Positions 34,352 through 42,620 of a DNA stretch of 64,000 nucleotides are shown here, piece by piece; the stretch's first letter is position 1; each line of letters starts with the position of its first letter. A program made the translations under genes and the position numbers. Source of the stretch: Streptomyces sp. PsTaAH-137 (GTDB taxonomy: Bacteria; Actinomycetota; Actinomycetes; Streptomycetales; Streptomycetaceae). The stretch covers positions 78,749 through 142,748 of the forward strand of contig NZ_QLLY01000020.1 in NCBI RefSeq assembly GCF_003259365.1. The letters run 5' to 3'. The notes below the pieces were generated by a model that ran no database searches, was not told the DNA's origin, and worked only from the letters and a program-made list of their open reading frames with translations.

Positions 34352-36060
34352 GCCGCCCCGGAGGCCACCCCGCCGAAGCCCGCCGCCTGACCCCGTACGA
34401 GTACGCGGCCACGCACGGCCCGCGCGCCGGTGACCGGATCCGCCTCGGCGACTCCGGGCTCACCGTCAAGGTCGAGTCGGACTCGCAGGCGTACGGCGAC
34501 GAGTTCCTGGCCGGGTTCGGCAAGACCGCCCGCGACGGACTGCACCTGAAGGCCGCCGCGGTCCGCGAGACGTGTGACGTCGTCATCTCGAACGTCGTCG
34601 TGATCGACGCCGCGCTCGGCATCCGCAAGGTGTCGATCGGCATCCGCGAGGGCCGCATCCACGCCATCGGCCGGGCCGGCAACCCGGACACCCTCGACGG
34701 CGTGGACGTCGTCGTCGGCACCGGCACGTCGATCGTGTCGGGGGAGGGGCTCATCGCCACCGCCGGCGCCGTCGACACCCACGTCCACCTGCTCTCCCCG
34801 CGGATCATGGAGGCATCCCTCGCCTCCGGCGTGACCACGATCATCGGGCAGGAGTTCGGCCCGGTCTGGGGCGTCGGCGTCAACTCGCCGTGGGCGCTCA
34901 AGCACGCCTTCTCCGCCTTCGACGCCTGGCCCGTCAACATCGGCTTCCTGGGCCGCGGCTCGTCCTCGCACGACGCGCCGCTGGTCGAGGCCCTCGCCGA
35001 GGGCGGCGCCTGCGGGTTCAAGGTGCACGAGGACATGGGCGCGCACACCCGCGCGCTGGACACCGCGCTGCGCGTCGCCGAGGAGCACGACGTCCAGGTC
35101 GCGCTGCACAGCGACGGCCTGAACGAATGCCTGTCGGTCGAGGACACCCTGAGGGTGCTGGAGGGCCGGACCATCCACGCCTTCCACATCGAGGGCTGCG
35201 GCGGCGGTCACGTACCGAACGTGCTGAAGATGGCGGGCGTCCCGAACGTCATCGGTTCCTCCACCAACCCCACCCTGCCCTTCGGCCGGGACGCCGTCGC
35301 CGAGCACTACGGCATGATCGTCTCCGTCCACGACCTCAAGCCCGACCTGCCCGGCGACGCCGCCATGGCCCGCGACCGGATCCGCGCCGGGACGATGGGC
35401 GCCGAGGACGTGCTGCACGACCTGGGCGCCATCGGCATCACCTCGTCCGACGCGCAGGGCATGGGCCGCGCCGGGGAGACCGTCCGCCGCACGTTCGCGA
35501 TGGCCGGGAAGATGAAGGGCGAGCTGGGCGACCCGGGCGTCGGCCACGACAACGACCGCGTCCTGCGCTACATGGCGAAGCTGACCATCAACCCCGCCAT
35601 CGCGCACGGCCTCGCGCACGAGATCGGTTCCATCGAGCCCGGCAAGATGGCCGACATCGTGCTGTGGCGCCCGGAGTTCTTCGGCGCGAAGCCGCAGCTG
35701 GTCCTGAAGTCCGGCTTCCCCGCGTACGGCGTCGTCGGCGACCCGAACGCGGCCACCGACACCTGCGAACCCCTCGTCCTGGGACCGCAGTTCGGCGCGC
35801 ACGGCGCCACCGCCGCCGAGTTGTCGGTGGCCTTCGTGGCGCAGGCCGCCGTCGACGACGGGCACGACACGATGCCCACCCGCAGGCGCCGGGTCGCCGT
35901 GCGCGGCACCCGCGGCATCGGCCCGGCCGACCTGCGGTTCAACTCCCGCACCGGCGCGGTCGACGTGGACCAGCGCACCGGCCTCGTCACCCTCGACGGA
36001 GAACCGCTGCGCTCCGAGCCGGCCGACTCCGTCTCCCTCAACCGTCTCTACTTCCTCTGA
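34348..36060 (+). CDS. Urease alpha-subunit-like amidohydrolase (atypical UreC)
   Basis: The 570-residue protein aligns with UreC along its length. All nickel ligands appear conserved: DTHVH, the carbamylated Lys in FKVHEDMG, ALHSDGLNE, FHIEGCGGGH and the Asp of TSSDAQGMGR. The flap differs: canonical MVCHHLD reads IVSVHDLK, so the flap Cys is Val while the first catalytic His remains. The pocket loop that normally reads GTNATTCTPG is replaced by VGVNSPWAL. These changes suggest a substrate other than, or larger than, urea. It is coupled to ureAB (ATGA overlap), followed after 10 bp by the agmatine-deiminase-like gene, and lacks accessory genes. Confidence 0.9.
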   Translation: MSRPGGHPAEARRLTPYEYAATHGPRAGDRIRLGDSGLTVKVESDSQAYGDEFLAGFGKTARDGLHLKAAAVRETCDVVISNVVVIDAALGIRKVSIGIREGRIHAIGRAGNPDTLDGVDVVVGTGTSIVSGEGLIATAGAVDTHVHLLSPRIMEASLASGVTTIIGQEFGPVWGVGVNSPWALKHAFSAFDAWPVNIGFLGRGSSSHDAPLVEALAEGGACGFKVHEDMGAHTRALDTALRVAEEHDVQVALHSDGLNECLSVEDTLRVLEGRTIHAFHIEGCGGGHVPNVLKMAGVPNVIGSSTNPTLPFGRDAVAEHYGMIVSVHDLKPDLPGDAAMARDRIRAGTMGAEDVLHDLGAIGITSSDAQGMGRAGETVRRTFAMAGKMKGELGDPGVGHDNDRVLRYMAKLTINPAIAHGLAHEIGSIEPGKMADIVLWRPEFFGAKPQLVLKSGFPAYGVVGDPNAATDTCEPLVLGPQFGAHGATAAELSVAFVAQAAVDDGHDTMPTRRRRVAVRGTRGIGPADLRFNSRTGAVDVDQRTGLVTLDGEPLRSEPADSVSLNRLYFL

Positions 36061-36070
36061 GGTTCCTGTC

Positions 36071-37096
36071 ATGACCTACGTGATGCCGCCCGAGTGGGCC
36101 CCGCACGAGCGCACCTGGATGGCGTGGCCGAGCCCCAACCCGACCTTCGCCGACGACACCGAGCTGGCCGAGGCCCGTACCGCGTGGGCGGCCGTCGCCA
36201 ACGCCGTGCGCGCCTACGAGCCGGTGACCATGGTCGTCGGACCGGGACAGCACGACTCCGCCCGTGCACTCCTCGACCCGGCCGTCGAGCTGGTCGAGCG
36301 TGACCTGGACGACGCGTGGATGCGCGACATCGGTCCTACGTTCGTGAAGCACGCGGAGTCCGGTGAACTGGCCGCCGTGGACTGGACGTTCAACGGCTGG
36401 GGCGCCCAGGACTGGGCCCGCTGGGAGCACGACTCCAAGGTCGCCCGGCATGTCGCCGACCTCACCGGCGTCCCCGTCCACTCCTCGGTCCTGGTCAACG
36501 AGGGCGGCGGCATCCACGTCGACGGTGAGGGCACCGTGCTCCTCACCGAGACCGTCCAGCTCGACCCGGACCGCAACAACGGCTGGACCAGGGAGCGCGT
36601 CGAGGCCGAGATCCACGCCAGGATCGGCACGACCAAGGCGATCTGGCTGCCGCGCGGACTCACCGGCGACTACGGCCAGTTCGGCACGCGCGGCCACGTC
36701 GACATCGTCGCCGCCTTCGCCGCCCCGGGCGTCGTCCTCGTCCACTCCCAGCAGGACCCGGCCCACCCGGACTTCGAGGTGAGCCGCGAGATCATCGGCG
36801 TACTGTCCGGACAGACGGACGCGCAGGGCCGCCCGCTGCGGATCGTCGAGGTCCCGGCCCCCACCGTCCTCACCGACCCCGACGACGGCTCCTGGGTCGA
36901 CTACTCGTACATCAACCACTACCTCTGCAACGACGGCGTGGTCCTGTGCGGCTTCGACGACCCGAACGACGAGAAGGCCGCCGCGATCTTCCGCGAGCTG
37001 TTCCCGTCCCGCGCCGTCACCCTCGTCGACGCCCGGACGGTTTTCGCGGCCGGCGGCGGCATCCACTGCATCACCCAGCAGCAGCCCGCGACATGA
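36071..37096 (+). CDS. Agmatine deiminase / peptidylarginine deiminase family protein
   Basis: The 341-residue guanidino-group hydrolase has the family catalytic set: DDAWMRDIGPTF, EGGGIHVDGEGT, GTRGHVDIVAAF with the catalytic His and Asp, and the C-terminal nucleophile Cys in GGGIHCITQQQP. The likely reaction is agmatine to N-carbamoylputrescine plus ammonia. It is embedded in the urease-like operon, and its stop overlaps the start of the TetR gene (ATGA). No N-carbamoylputrescine amidase (AguB) is visible nearby, which makes the urease-like enzyme a candidate for the next step. Close relatives may prefer other guanidino substrates. Confidence 0.9.
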   Translation: MTYVMPPEWAPHERTWMAWPSPNPTFADDTELAEARTAWAAVANAVRAYEPVTMVVGPGQHDSARALLDPAVELVERDLDDAWMRDIGPTFVKHAESGELAAVDWTFNGWGAQDWARWEHDSKVARHVADLTGVPVHSSVLVNEGGGIHVDGEGTVLLTETVQLDPDRNNGWTRERVEAEIHARIGTTKAIWLPRGLTGDYGQFGTRGHVDIVAAFAAPGVVLVHSQQDPAHPDFEVSREIIGVLSGQTDAQGRPLRIVEVPAPTVLTDPDDGSWVDYSYINHYLCNDGVVLCGFDDPNDEKAAAIFRELFPSRAVTLVDARTVFAAGGGIHCITQQQPAT

Positions 37097-37698
37097 CACG
37101 CCGTCACACACCGGCACCGCCCCGCGAGGACGTGCTCGCCGCGACCATGGTGATGATCGCCGAACACGGCCTGGAGAAGCTCACCATGGCCGCGCTCGGC
37201 CGTGAGGTCGGCATGAGCAGCGGGCATCTCGCGTACCACTTCGGGTCCAAGGACGAGCTGCTGCTGCGCACCCTGGAGTGGAGCGAGGGACGGCTCGGCG
37301 CGGAGCGGCGGGAGCTGCTGGTGGGTGACGGCAGCGCCCGGGAGCGCGTCGACGACTACGTCGACCTGTACGTGCCCGGCGGTTACCGCGACCCGCACTG
37401 GTCGCTGTGGCTTGAGGTGTGGAACCGCTCGAAGCGCGCCGCCGCCGACACCGCCGCCCGCGCCCGGCAGGCCGCCATCGAGGGCGCCTGGCACCGCGAC
37501 CTGGTGGCGCTGCTCGCCGAGGGGATCTCCCGGGGCGAGTTCCGGGCCGTGGACCCGGACCGGTTCGCGGCCCGGCTGCGGGCGCTGCTCGACGGGTTCT
37601 CGATCCAGGTCGTGGTCGGGCTTCGCGGCGCCGAACGCGCCGAAGTCCTCGCCCACGTACGGGAGTTCCTGGACGACGGGCTCGCGGTTCCGGGGTGA
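37093..37698 (+). CDS. TetR family regulator of the urease-like/deiminase operon
   Basis: The 201-residue protein begins MTRRHTPAPPREDVLAATMVMIAEHGLEKLTMAALGREVGMSSGHLAYHFGSKDELLLRTLEW, a TetR helix-turn-helix with a BetI-like C-terminal domain (HWSLWLEVWNRSKR). It is the last gene of the operon, translationally coupled by ATGA, and probably regulates it. Only one base separates its stop from the stop of the convergent pxpC. No obvious palindrome was found upstream of ureAB. Confidence 0.86.
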   Translation: MTRRHTPAPPREDVLAATMVMIAEHGLEKLTMAALGREVGMSSGHLAYHFGSKDELLLRTLEWSEGRLGAERRELLVGDGSARERVDDYVDLYVPGGYRDPHWSLWLEVWNRSKRAAADTAARARQAAIEGAWHRDLVALLAEGISRGEFRAVDPDRFAARLRALLDGFSIQVVVGLRGAERAEVLAHVREFLDDGLAVPG

Positions 37699-37699
37699 A

Positions 37700-38560
37700 T
37701 CAGCGGCTCGGGGTGAAGCGGACCGGGATGCCCGGTGCCGCCTGCGCCGCCGCGGCCAGGGCCTCCGGCGCGACCACGGCGATCACCGGGTAGCCGCCGG
37801 TCGTCGGATGGTCGTGCAGGAACACCACCGGGCGGCCGTCCGGCGGCACCTGCACCGCGCCCAGCACCATGCCCTCGCTGGGCAGTTCGCCCTCCGACAC
37901 CCGCTCCAGAGAGGGGCCCTCGGTGCGCAGGCCGATGCGGTTGCTGTGCGCCGACACGGTGAACGCGGCCGTCAGGAACGTGCGCAGACCGTCCTGCGTG
38001 AACCAGTCCGCGCGCGGACCGAGCCGCACCGGCAGCACCAGCTCCGCGGGCGGCGCGGGCCAGGGTGCCGCCGCGGGCAGCACCGGGACCGGGTGCGCCC
38101 GGCCCACCGGGAGCACCGCGCCCTCGGTGAGCGGGTCCGGGCCGAGGCCCGACAGCAGGTCGGTCGCGCGGCTGCCGAGCACCGGGTCGACCTCGATGCC
38201 GCCGGACACGGCGAGGTAGGAGCGCAGGCCGGTGGTGGCCGGGCCCGCGTCGAGGACGGCCCCGGCGGGGACCCGCACCGGGGCGCCCCACGGCACCGGG
38301 CGGCCGTCGACGGTGACCGGGCAGGGGGCGCCGCCGACCACGATCGTGACCGGGCGGTCGGGGCGCAGGGCGCAGCCGGTCAGGGTCGTCTCCAGGACGG
38401 CGCTGCCCTCCGGGTTTCCGGCCAGCCTGTTGGCCAGGTCCATCGCGGGGGCGTCCAGGGCGCCGCTGCGGGGGACTCCCAGGTGGGCATGGCCTTGGCG
38501 GCCGGCGTCCTGGATGGTGGTGAGGGCGCCGGGACGGGTGACGGTCAGCTTGGTGGTCAT
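37700..38560 (-). CDS. pxpC: 5-oxoprolinase subunit C (KipA family)
   Basis: The 286-residue protein starts MTTKLTVTRPGALTTIQDAGRQGHAHLGVPRSGALDAPAMDLANRLAGNPEGSAVLE, the signature of the KipA/biotin-dependent carboxylase-like family. It ends with VVFLHDHPTTGGYPVIAVVAPEALAAAAQ. With PxpA and PxpB it hydrolyses 5-oxoproline (pyroglutamate) to glutamate using ATP. Its start overlaps the pxpB stop by four bases (38557-38560). Confidence 0.92.
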   Translation of the reverse strand: MTTKLTVTRPGALTTIQDAGRQGHAHLGVPRSGALDAPAMDLANRLAGNPEGSAVLETTLTGCALRPDRPVTIVVGGAPCPVTVDGRPVPWGAPVRVPAGAVLDAGPATTGLRSYLAVSGGIEVDPVLGSRATDLLSGLGPDPLTEGAVLPVGRAHPVPVLPAAAPWPAPPAELVLPVRLGPRADWFTQDGLRTFLTAAFTVSAHSNRIGLRTEGPSLERVSEGELPSEGMVLGAVQVPPDGRPVVFLHDHPTTGGYPVIAVVAPEALAAAAQAAPGIPVRFTPSR

Positions 38561-39261
38561 GAAGTTCCCCGCGCCCCCGGCAAACCAAGCCCCTCCGGCG
38601 ATTGAGGAGCGGGGTCCGGGGCGGAGCCCCGTGACAGGAGCTGATATCTGACCCGCACACCGGGGGACAGCAGCGCAGCCCGCTCCCGCGCCGGGTCCCA
38701 CAGGACGGACGGATCCGGCATGGTGCCGATGATCTGCCAGCCCCCAGGAGTCGCCCTCGGATAGACCGCCGAGTACGGCCCGGCGAGGGCCACCGAACCG
38801 GCCGGCACCCGCGTACGCGGCGTCGCGCGGCGCGGCACGTGCAACTCCTCGGGCAGGCCGGTGAGATAGCCGAAGCCCGGGGCGAAACCGCAGAACGCGA
38901 CGCGGTACGTGTACGAGGAGTGCAGCGCGCCCACCTCGTCCTCGGCGACCCCCCACAGCGCGGCCACGTCGGCCAGGTCCGGTCCGTCGTAGACCACGGG
39001 GACCGTGACGACGTCGCCGTCCGCCGGAGGCGCCAACGGCACGTCCCAGTCGGCAAGTCGGCGGGCCAGCGAGGCGGGCTCCGGCACGCCGTCGAGCAGG
39101 ACCGTGCGCGCGCCGGGCACGATCTCGGCGACCGGCGGCAGCGTGCCGGCCGCGCGGCGCCGCAGCAGTTCGGCGTGCAGGGCGCCGGTGCGCTCGGCGT
39201 CCGGCAGCTCCACGAGCAGGGCCCGCCGCCCGACGGACCGCACCACCAGGCCGCCGCTCAC
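38557..39261 (-). CDS. pxpB: 5-oxoprolinase subunit B (KipI family) with a repeat-derived C-terminal tail
   Basis: The 234-residue protein contains the KipI core: RALLVELPD near the N terminus, YRVAFCGFAPGFGYLTGLPEELHVPRRATPRTRVPAGSVALAG in the middle, and YPRATPGGWQIIGTM. Family members normally end soon after the VRVRY stretch. Here about the last 25 residues are encoded largely by the 49-bp family B repeat (38587-38635) and adjacent repeat-like DNA. The frame stays open and still overlaps the pxpC start. GTG 39261 overlaps the pxpA stop as GTGA. Confidence 0.9.
   Translation of the reverse strand: MSGGLVVRSVGRRALLVELPDAERTGALHAELLRRRAAGTLPPVAEIVPGARTVLLDGVPEPASLARRLADWDVPLAPPADGDVVTVPVVYDGPDLADVAALWGVAEDEVGALHSSYTYRVAFCGFAPGFGYLTGLPEELHVPRRATPRTRVPAGSVALAGPYSAVYPRATPGGWQIIGTMPDPSVLWDPARERAALLSPGVRVRYQLLSRGSAPDPAPQSPEGLGLPGARGTS
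38587..38635 (-). repeat. Dispersed repeat family B, copy 1 (inside pxpB 3' end)
   Basis: This 49-bp sequence is the exact reverse complement of 46181-46229. It contains the arms CCCCTCCGGCG and GGGGCGGAGCCCC. It lies within the coding frame of pxpB and contributes to the C-terminal tail. Confidence 0.9.
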
Positions 39262-40010
39262 GCGAACGCACCCACCGTGACCCCGGCGTCCTCCAGAGCC
39301 GTCCGCACCCTGGCCGCGATCCGGGCCGCTCCCGGGGTGTCGCCGTGCACGCACAGCGAACGGGCGGCGACCGCGACCCGGCTGCCGTCCGTCGCCTCGA
39401 CTCCGCCGTCCACGGCGAACCCGACCGAGCGGCGCACCACGGCGTCCGCGTCCTCGACCACGGCGCCGGGCTCGCGGCGCGGGACGAGGGTGGCCTCGGG
39501 GGTGTAGGCGCGGTCGGCGAAAGCCTCGCGGACGGGAGTGAGCCCGGCCTCCTCGGCGGCGGCCAGCAGCCGCGACCCGGGCAGGCCGAGGACGGGCAGC
39601 CCGCCGCCGGCCAGCAGCACGCCGTCGACCACCGCGCGGGCCTGCTCGGCGTCGCGCACCGTGCGGTTGTAGAGCGCGCCGTGCGGCTTCACGTACGAGA
39701 CCGTGGACCCGGCCGCCTCCGCGAAGACCCGCAACGCACCGATCTGGTAGGCCACTTCGGCCGCCAGCTCGTCCGCCGGCACGTCCATCGCGCGGCGCCC
39801 GAACCCGGCGAGGTCGCGGTACGACACCTGAGCGCCGATCCGCACCCCGCGCTCGGCGGCGAGCGCGCAGACCCGCCGCATCACGCTGGGATCGCCCGCA
39901 TGGAAGCCGCAGGCGACGTTGGCACTCGTGACGACGGAGAGCAGAGCCTCGTCGTCGGTGAGGGTCCAGCGGCCGAAGCCTTCGCCGAGGTCTGCGTTGA
40001 GGTCGATCAC
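39258..40010 (-). CDS. pxpA: 5-oxoprolinase subunit A (LamB/YcsF family)
   Basis: The protein (250 residues from GTG 40010) shows the LamB/YcsF pattern: VIDLNADLGEGFGRW at the start, ANVACGFHAGDPSVM, GAQVSYRDLAGFGRR, VKPHGALYN, EAFADRAYTPEATLVPRR and LCVHGDTPGA. It is the pyroglutamate hydrolase subunit acting with PxpBC. GTG 40010 puts the conserved IDLNADLGEG directly after the start. GTG 40034 and TTG 40070 are alternatives with no better ribosome binding site. It is divergent from the DUF969-DUF979-pcp operon. Confidence 0.92.
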   Translation of the reverse strand: MIDLNADLGEGFGRWTLTDDEALLSVVTSANVACGFHAGDPSVMRRVCALAAERGVRIGAQVSYRDLAGFGRRAMDVPADELAAEVAYQIGALRVFAEAAGSTVSYVKPHGALYNRTVRDAEQARAVVDGVLLAGGGLPVLGLPGSRLLAAAEEAGLTPVREAFADRAYTPEATLVPRREPGAVVEDADAVVRRSVGFAVDGGVEATDGSRVAVAARSLCVHGDTPGAARIAARVRTALEDAGVTVGAFA

Positions 40011-40048
40011 GCCTGGGATTTCGTCCTGGATCACCTGCTCAACGTAAG

Positions 40049-40065
40049 CGATTGTTGAACGATTC
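40049..40065. promoter_or_regulatory. Operator box 1 in pxp/DUF969 intergenic region
   Basis: CGATTGTTGAACGATTC matches the reverse complement of box 2 (40130-40146) with two changes. It is centred about 47 bp upstream of the pxpA start. The form is CGATYGTT-S-AACGATY, a palindrome around one central base, as expected for a dimeric regulator of the pyroglutamate genes. Confidence 0.6.
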
Positions 40066-40129
40066 GACAAGAGCCCGAAATGGGCGAACCGTCGCCACGG
40101 CGGTGTCCGGTTATCGGATACCCCTTGTT

Positions 40130-40146
40130 CGATCGTTCAACGATCG
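40130..40146. promoter_or_regulatory. Operator box 2 in pxp/DUF969 intergenic region
   Basis: CGATCGTTCAACGATCG is a perfect 17-bp palindrome around a central base. Its centre is 81 bp from that of box 1 and about 97 bp upstream of the DUF969 gene. The pair could coordinate both divergent operons. No regulator gene is directly adjacent. Confidence 0.65.
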
Positions 40147-40234
40147 CCTAGGGTCCGGGCGTCCCCCGGAATCGAGCAGTCCGGTTCCGAGTGCTGCCCT
40201 GTCCCGTCTTCTCCCTCCCCGTGAAGGCCGCCGC

Positions 40235-40963
40235 ATGATCGTTCTCCTCGGCGTGCTCGTGGTGATCCTCGGATTCGTCACGCGCCGCAATCCCGTCCTC
40301 GTGGTCGGTGTCGCCGGCATAGCCACCGGGCTGCTCGGCCGGATGGATCCGCAGGCGATCCTCGCCGCGTTCGGCACGGCGTTCGCCGACAGCCGGTCCG
40401 TCACCGTGTTCGCCGTCGTGCTCCCCGTGATCGGCCTCCTGGAGCGGTACGGGCTGCGCGAGCAGGCCCGCACCCTCATCGGCAAGCTGGGCGCGCTCAG
40501 CGCGGGCCGGTTCCTCACCGTGTACCTGCTGGTCCGCCAGATCACCGCGGCCTTCGGCCTCAACAACCTCGGCGGCCCGGCGCAGACCGTGCGCCCGCTG
40601 GTGGCGCCCATGGCCGAGGCCGCCGCCGAACGCACCGTCGCCGCGAGACTGCCCGACCGGCTGCGCGAGAAGGTCCGCTCCTACGCCGCCTCCGCCGACA
40701 ACGTCGGCCTCTTCTTCGGCGAGGACTGCTTCATCGCGATCGGCTCGATCCTGCTCATCACCGGCTTCGTGAACTCCACGTACCACCAGAACCTCGAACC
40801 CACCCAACTCGCCCTGTGGGCCATCCCGTCGGCGGTCTGCGCCTTCCTCATCCACGGCGCCCGGCTGCTCCTGCTCGACCGGAGGCTGGAGCGCGAGATG
40901 GCCGTCGCGGCCGCCGAGAACGACTACCCGCTGCCCGCGACGTCCGAGGAGGGCGCCAAGTGA
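40235..40963 (+). CDS. DUF969 membrane protein, probable pyroglutamate transporter subunit
   Basis: The 242-residue protein begins MIVLLGVLVVILGFVTRRNPVLVVGVAG and has six to seven hydrophobic segments. It carries the DUF969-type stretches VLPVIGLLERYGLREQARTLIGKLG, VRQITAAFGLNNLGGPAQTVRPLVAPMAEAAAE and SADNVGLFFGEDCFIAIGSILL. DUF969 and DUF979 genes occur in pairs next to 5-oxoprolinase and pyroglutamyl peptidase genes and are predicted to import 5-oxoproline. ATG 40235 follows GAAGG by seven bases. The stop overlaps the DUF979 start (GTGA). Confidence 0.88.
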   Translation: MIVLLGVLVVILGFVTRRNPVLVVGVAGIATGLLGRMDPQAILAAFGTAFADSRSVTVFAVVLPVIGLLERYGLREQARTLIGKLGALSAGRFLTVYLLVRQITAAFGLNNLGGPAQTVRPLVAPMAEAAAERTVAARLPDRLREKVRSYAASADNVGLFFGEDCFIAIGSILLITGFVNSTYHQNLEPTQLALWAIPSAVCAFLIHGARLLLLDRRLEREMAVAAAENDYPLPATSEEGAK

Positions 40964-41922
40964 TCAGGGTCGAGTGGCTGTACTGGCTCGTCGGTCTCGT
41001 CTTCGTCGTCATGGCCGTACAGATGGCGCGTGACCGCACCAATCCCAAGCGCTGGACGTCCGCCGCCTTCTGGGGACTGCTCGGCCTGACCTTCCCCTAC
41101 GGCACCGGGGTCACCGGCACCGAGGGCTTCACGCTCCCCGCCGAGCCGCTCGGCGTCGCCGTCCTCGCGCTGATCGTGCTCGCCGGGTTCGACTTCATCG
41201 GCAAGGGCGTGCCCGTCACGACGACGGGGGAGGAGCGGGAGGCGTCCGCCGCGCGACTCGGCAACAAGTTGTTCGTCCCCGCGCTCACCATCCCGCTCGT
41301 CGCGATCGTCTGCGCCTCCGTCCTCGACGGCTCCGGGCTGTTCGAGACCGGCAAGGCCACGCTCATCGGGCTCGGCGTCGGCTGTGTCGCCGCGCTGATC
41401 GTCGGCCTGCTCGTCACCGGCGAGCGCAGCCTCTCCGTGCCGCTTCAGTCCGGGCGCGCGATGCTGGAGTCCATGGGCGCGGCGCTGCTGCTGCCGCAGC
41501 TGCTGTCCGTCCTCGGCTCGATCTTCGCGATCGCCGGGGTCGGCACCCAGGTCGGCGAGCTCGTGAACGACGTGCTGCCCGACGGCTCCAAGTACGCCGC
41601 CGTACTCGCCTACTGCCTCGGCATGTTCCTGTTCACCGTGATCATGGGCAACGCGTTCGCCGCGTTCCCCGTCATGACCGCCGCCATCGGCTGGCCGGTG
41701 CTCATCCAGCAGATGCACGGCAACGAGGTCGCGGTCCTCGCCATCGGCATGCTCGCCGGGTTCAGCGGCACCCTGTGCACGCCCATGGCGGCCAACTTCA
41801 ACATCGTTCCCGCGTCGCTGCTCGAACTGAAGGACCAGTACGGGCCGATCAAGGCGCAACTGCCGACGGCGCTCGCGCTGCTCGGCTGCAACATCGTGCT
41901 CATGGCGGTCTTCGCCGTCTGA
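40960..41922 (+). CDS. DUF979 membrane protein, probable pyroglutamate transporter subunit
   Basis: The 320-residue polytopic protein starts (V)IRVEWLYWLVGLVFVVMAVQMARDR, with about nine membrane segments. It includes the conserved FTVIMGNAFAAFPVMTAAIGWPVLI and GFSGTLCTPMAANFNIVPASLLELKD stretches of DUF979. It is the partner of the DUF969 protein, translationally coupled by GTGA, and followed by pcp. Transport of pyroglutamate or related cyclic amides is inferred from genomic association. Confidence 0.88.
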   Translation: MIRVEWLYWLVGLVFVVMAVQMARDRTNPKRWTSAAFWGLLGLTFPYGTGVTGTEGFTLPAEPLGVAVLALIVLAGFDFIGKGVPVTTTGEEREASAARLGNKLFVPALTIPLVAIVCASVLDGSGLFETGKATLIGLGVGCVAALIVGLLVTGERSLSVPLQSGRAMLESMGAALLLPQLLSVLGSIFAIAGVGTQVGELVNDVLPDGSKYAAVLAYCLGMFLFTVIMGNAFAAFPVMTAAIGWPVLIQQMHGNEVAVLAIGMLAGFSGTLCTPMAANFNIVPASLLELKDQYGPIKAQLPTALALLGCNIVLMAVFAV

Positions 41923-41945
41923 TGCCGCCGATCGAGGGAGACACC

Positions 41946-42593
41946 GTGCCCACCCGCGTTCTGCTCACCGGATTCGAACCCTTCGGCGGGGCATCCGTGA
42001 ACCCGTCCTGGCAGGCGGCCGCGCTCGTCGCCGCCGCGCCGCCCGAGGGCATCGCCGTCACGGCGGTCCAGCTCCCGTGCGTCTTCGGGGCGTCGCTCAC
42101 CGCCTTGCGGGCCGCCGTCGAGGAGGTGCGGCCCGATCTCGTGGTCTGCCTCGGGCAGGCGGGCGGGCGGCACGGGGTCACCGTGGAGCGCGTCGCGATC
42201 AATGTCGACGACGCGCGCATCCCCGACAACGCCGGGGCGCAGCCGATCGACACCGCCGTGGTGCCGGGCGGTCCGGCGGCCTACTTCTCCTCCCTGCCGG
42301 TGAAGGCGTGCGTCGCCGCGATGCGGGGGGCCGGGGTTCCGGCGGCTGTCTCCAACACCGCCGGCACCTTTGTCTGCAACCACGTCGCGTACGGCTTGGC
42401 ACATCTCCTGGCCACCGAACTCCCCGGCGTCCGGGGCGGGTTCGTGCATGTCCCGTGGGCACCGGAACAGGTGCTGGACGGTGCGGCGCCGGCGCTTTCG
42501 GGGGAGATCGTGGCGCGGGGGGTCGCTGCGCTGCTGGCTGCCGCCGCGGTCACCGGTGAAGACCTGCGGGTCAGCGAGGGCGCGACGCACTAG
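41946..42593 (+). CDS. pcp: Pyroglutamyl-peptidase I
   Basis: The 215-residue cysteine peptidase removes N-terminal pyroglutamate from peptides. It has TRVLLTGFEPFGG at the start, GVTVERVAINVDDARIPDN with the catalytic Glu region, the nucleophile Cys in SNTAGTFVCNHVAYG, and the catalytic His in GGFVHVPWAPEQ. GTG 41946 is preferred because GAGGGAG precedes it by five bases; ATG 41922 overlaps the DUF979 stop and is possible. It supplies pyroglutamate to PxpABC. Confidence 0.93.
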   Translation: MPTRVLLTGFEPFGGASVNPSWQAAALVAAAPPEGIAVTAVQLPCVFGASLTALRAAVEEVRPDLVVCLGQAGGRHGVTVERVAINVDDARIPDNAGAQPIDTAVVPGGPAAYFSSLPVKACVAAMRGAGVPAAVSNTAGTFVCNHVAYGLAHLLATELPGVRGGFVHVPWAPEQVLDGAAPALSGEIVARGVAALLAAAAVTGEDLRVSEGATH

Positions 42594-42620
42594 GAGGGCG
42601 CGTAGTCGTCTGCGGCTCCG

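Noticed and set aside
40052..40234. In-frame upstream extension of the DUF969 gene
   Set aside because: It would cross the palindromic operator at 40130 and has non-coding composition; ATG 40235 has a good ribosome binding site and starts with a membrane helix.
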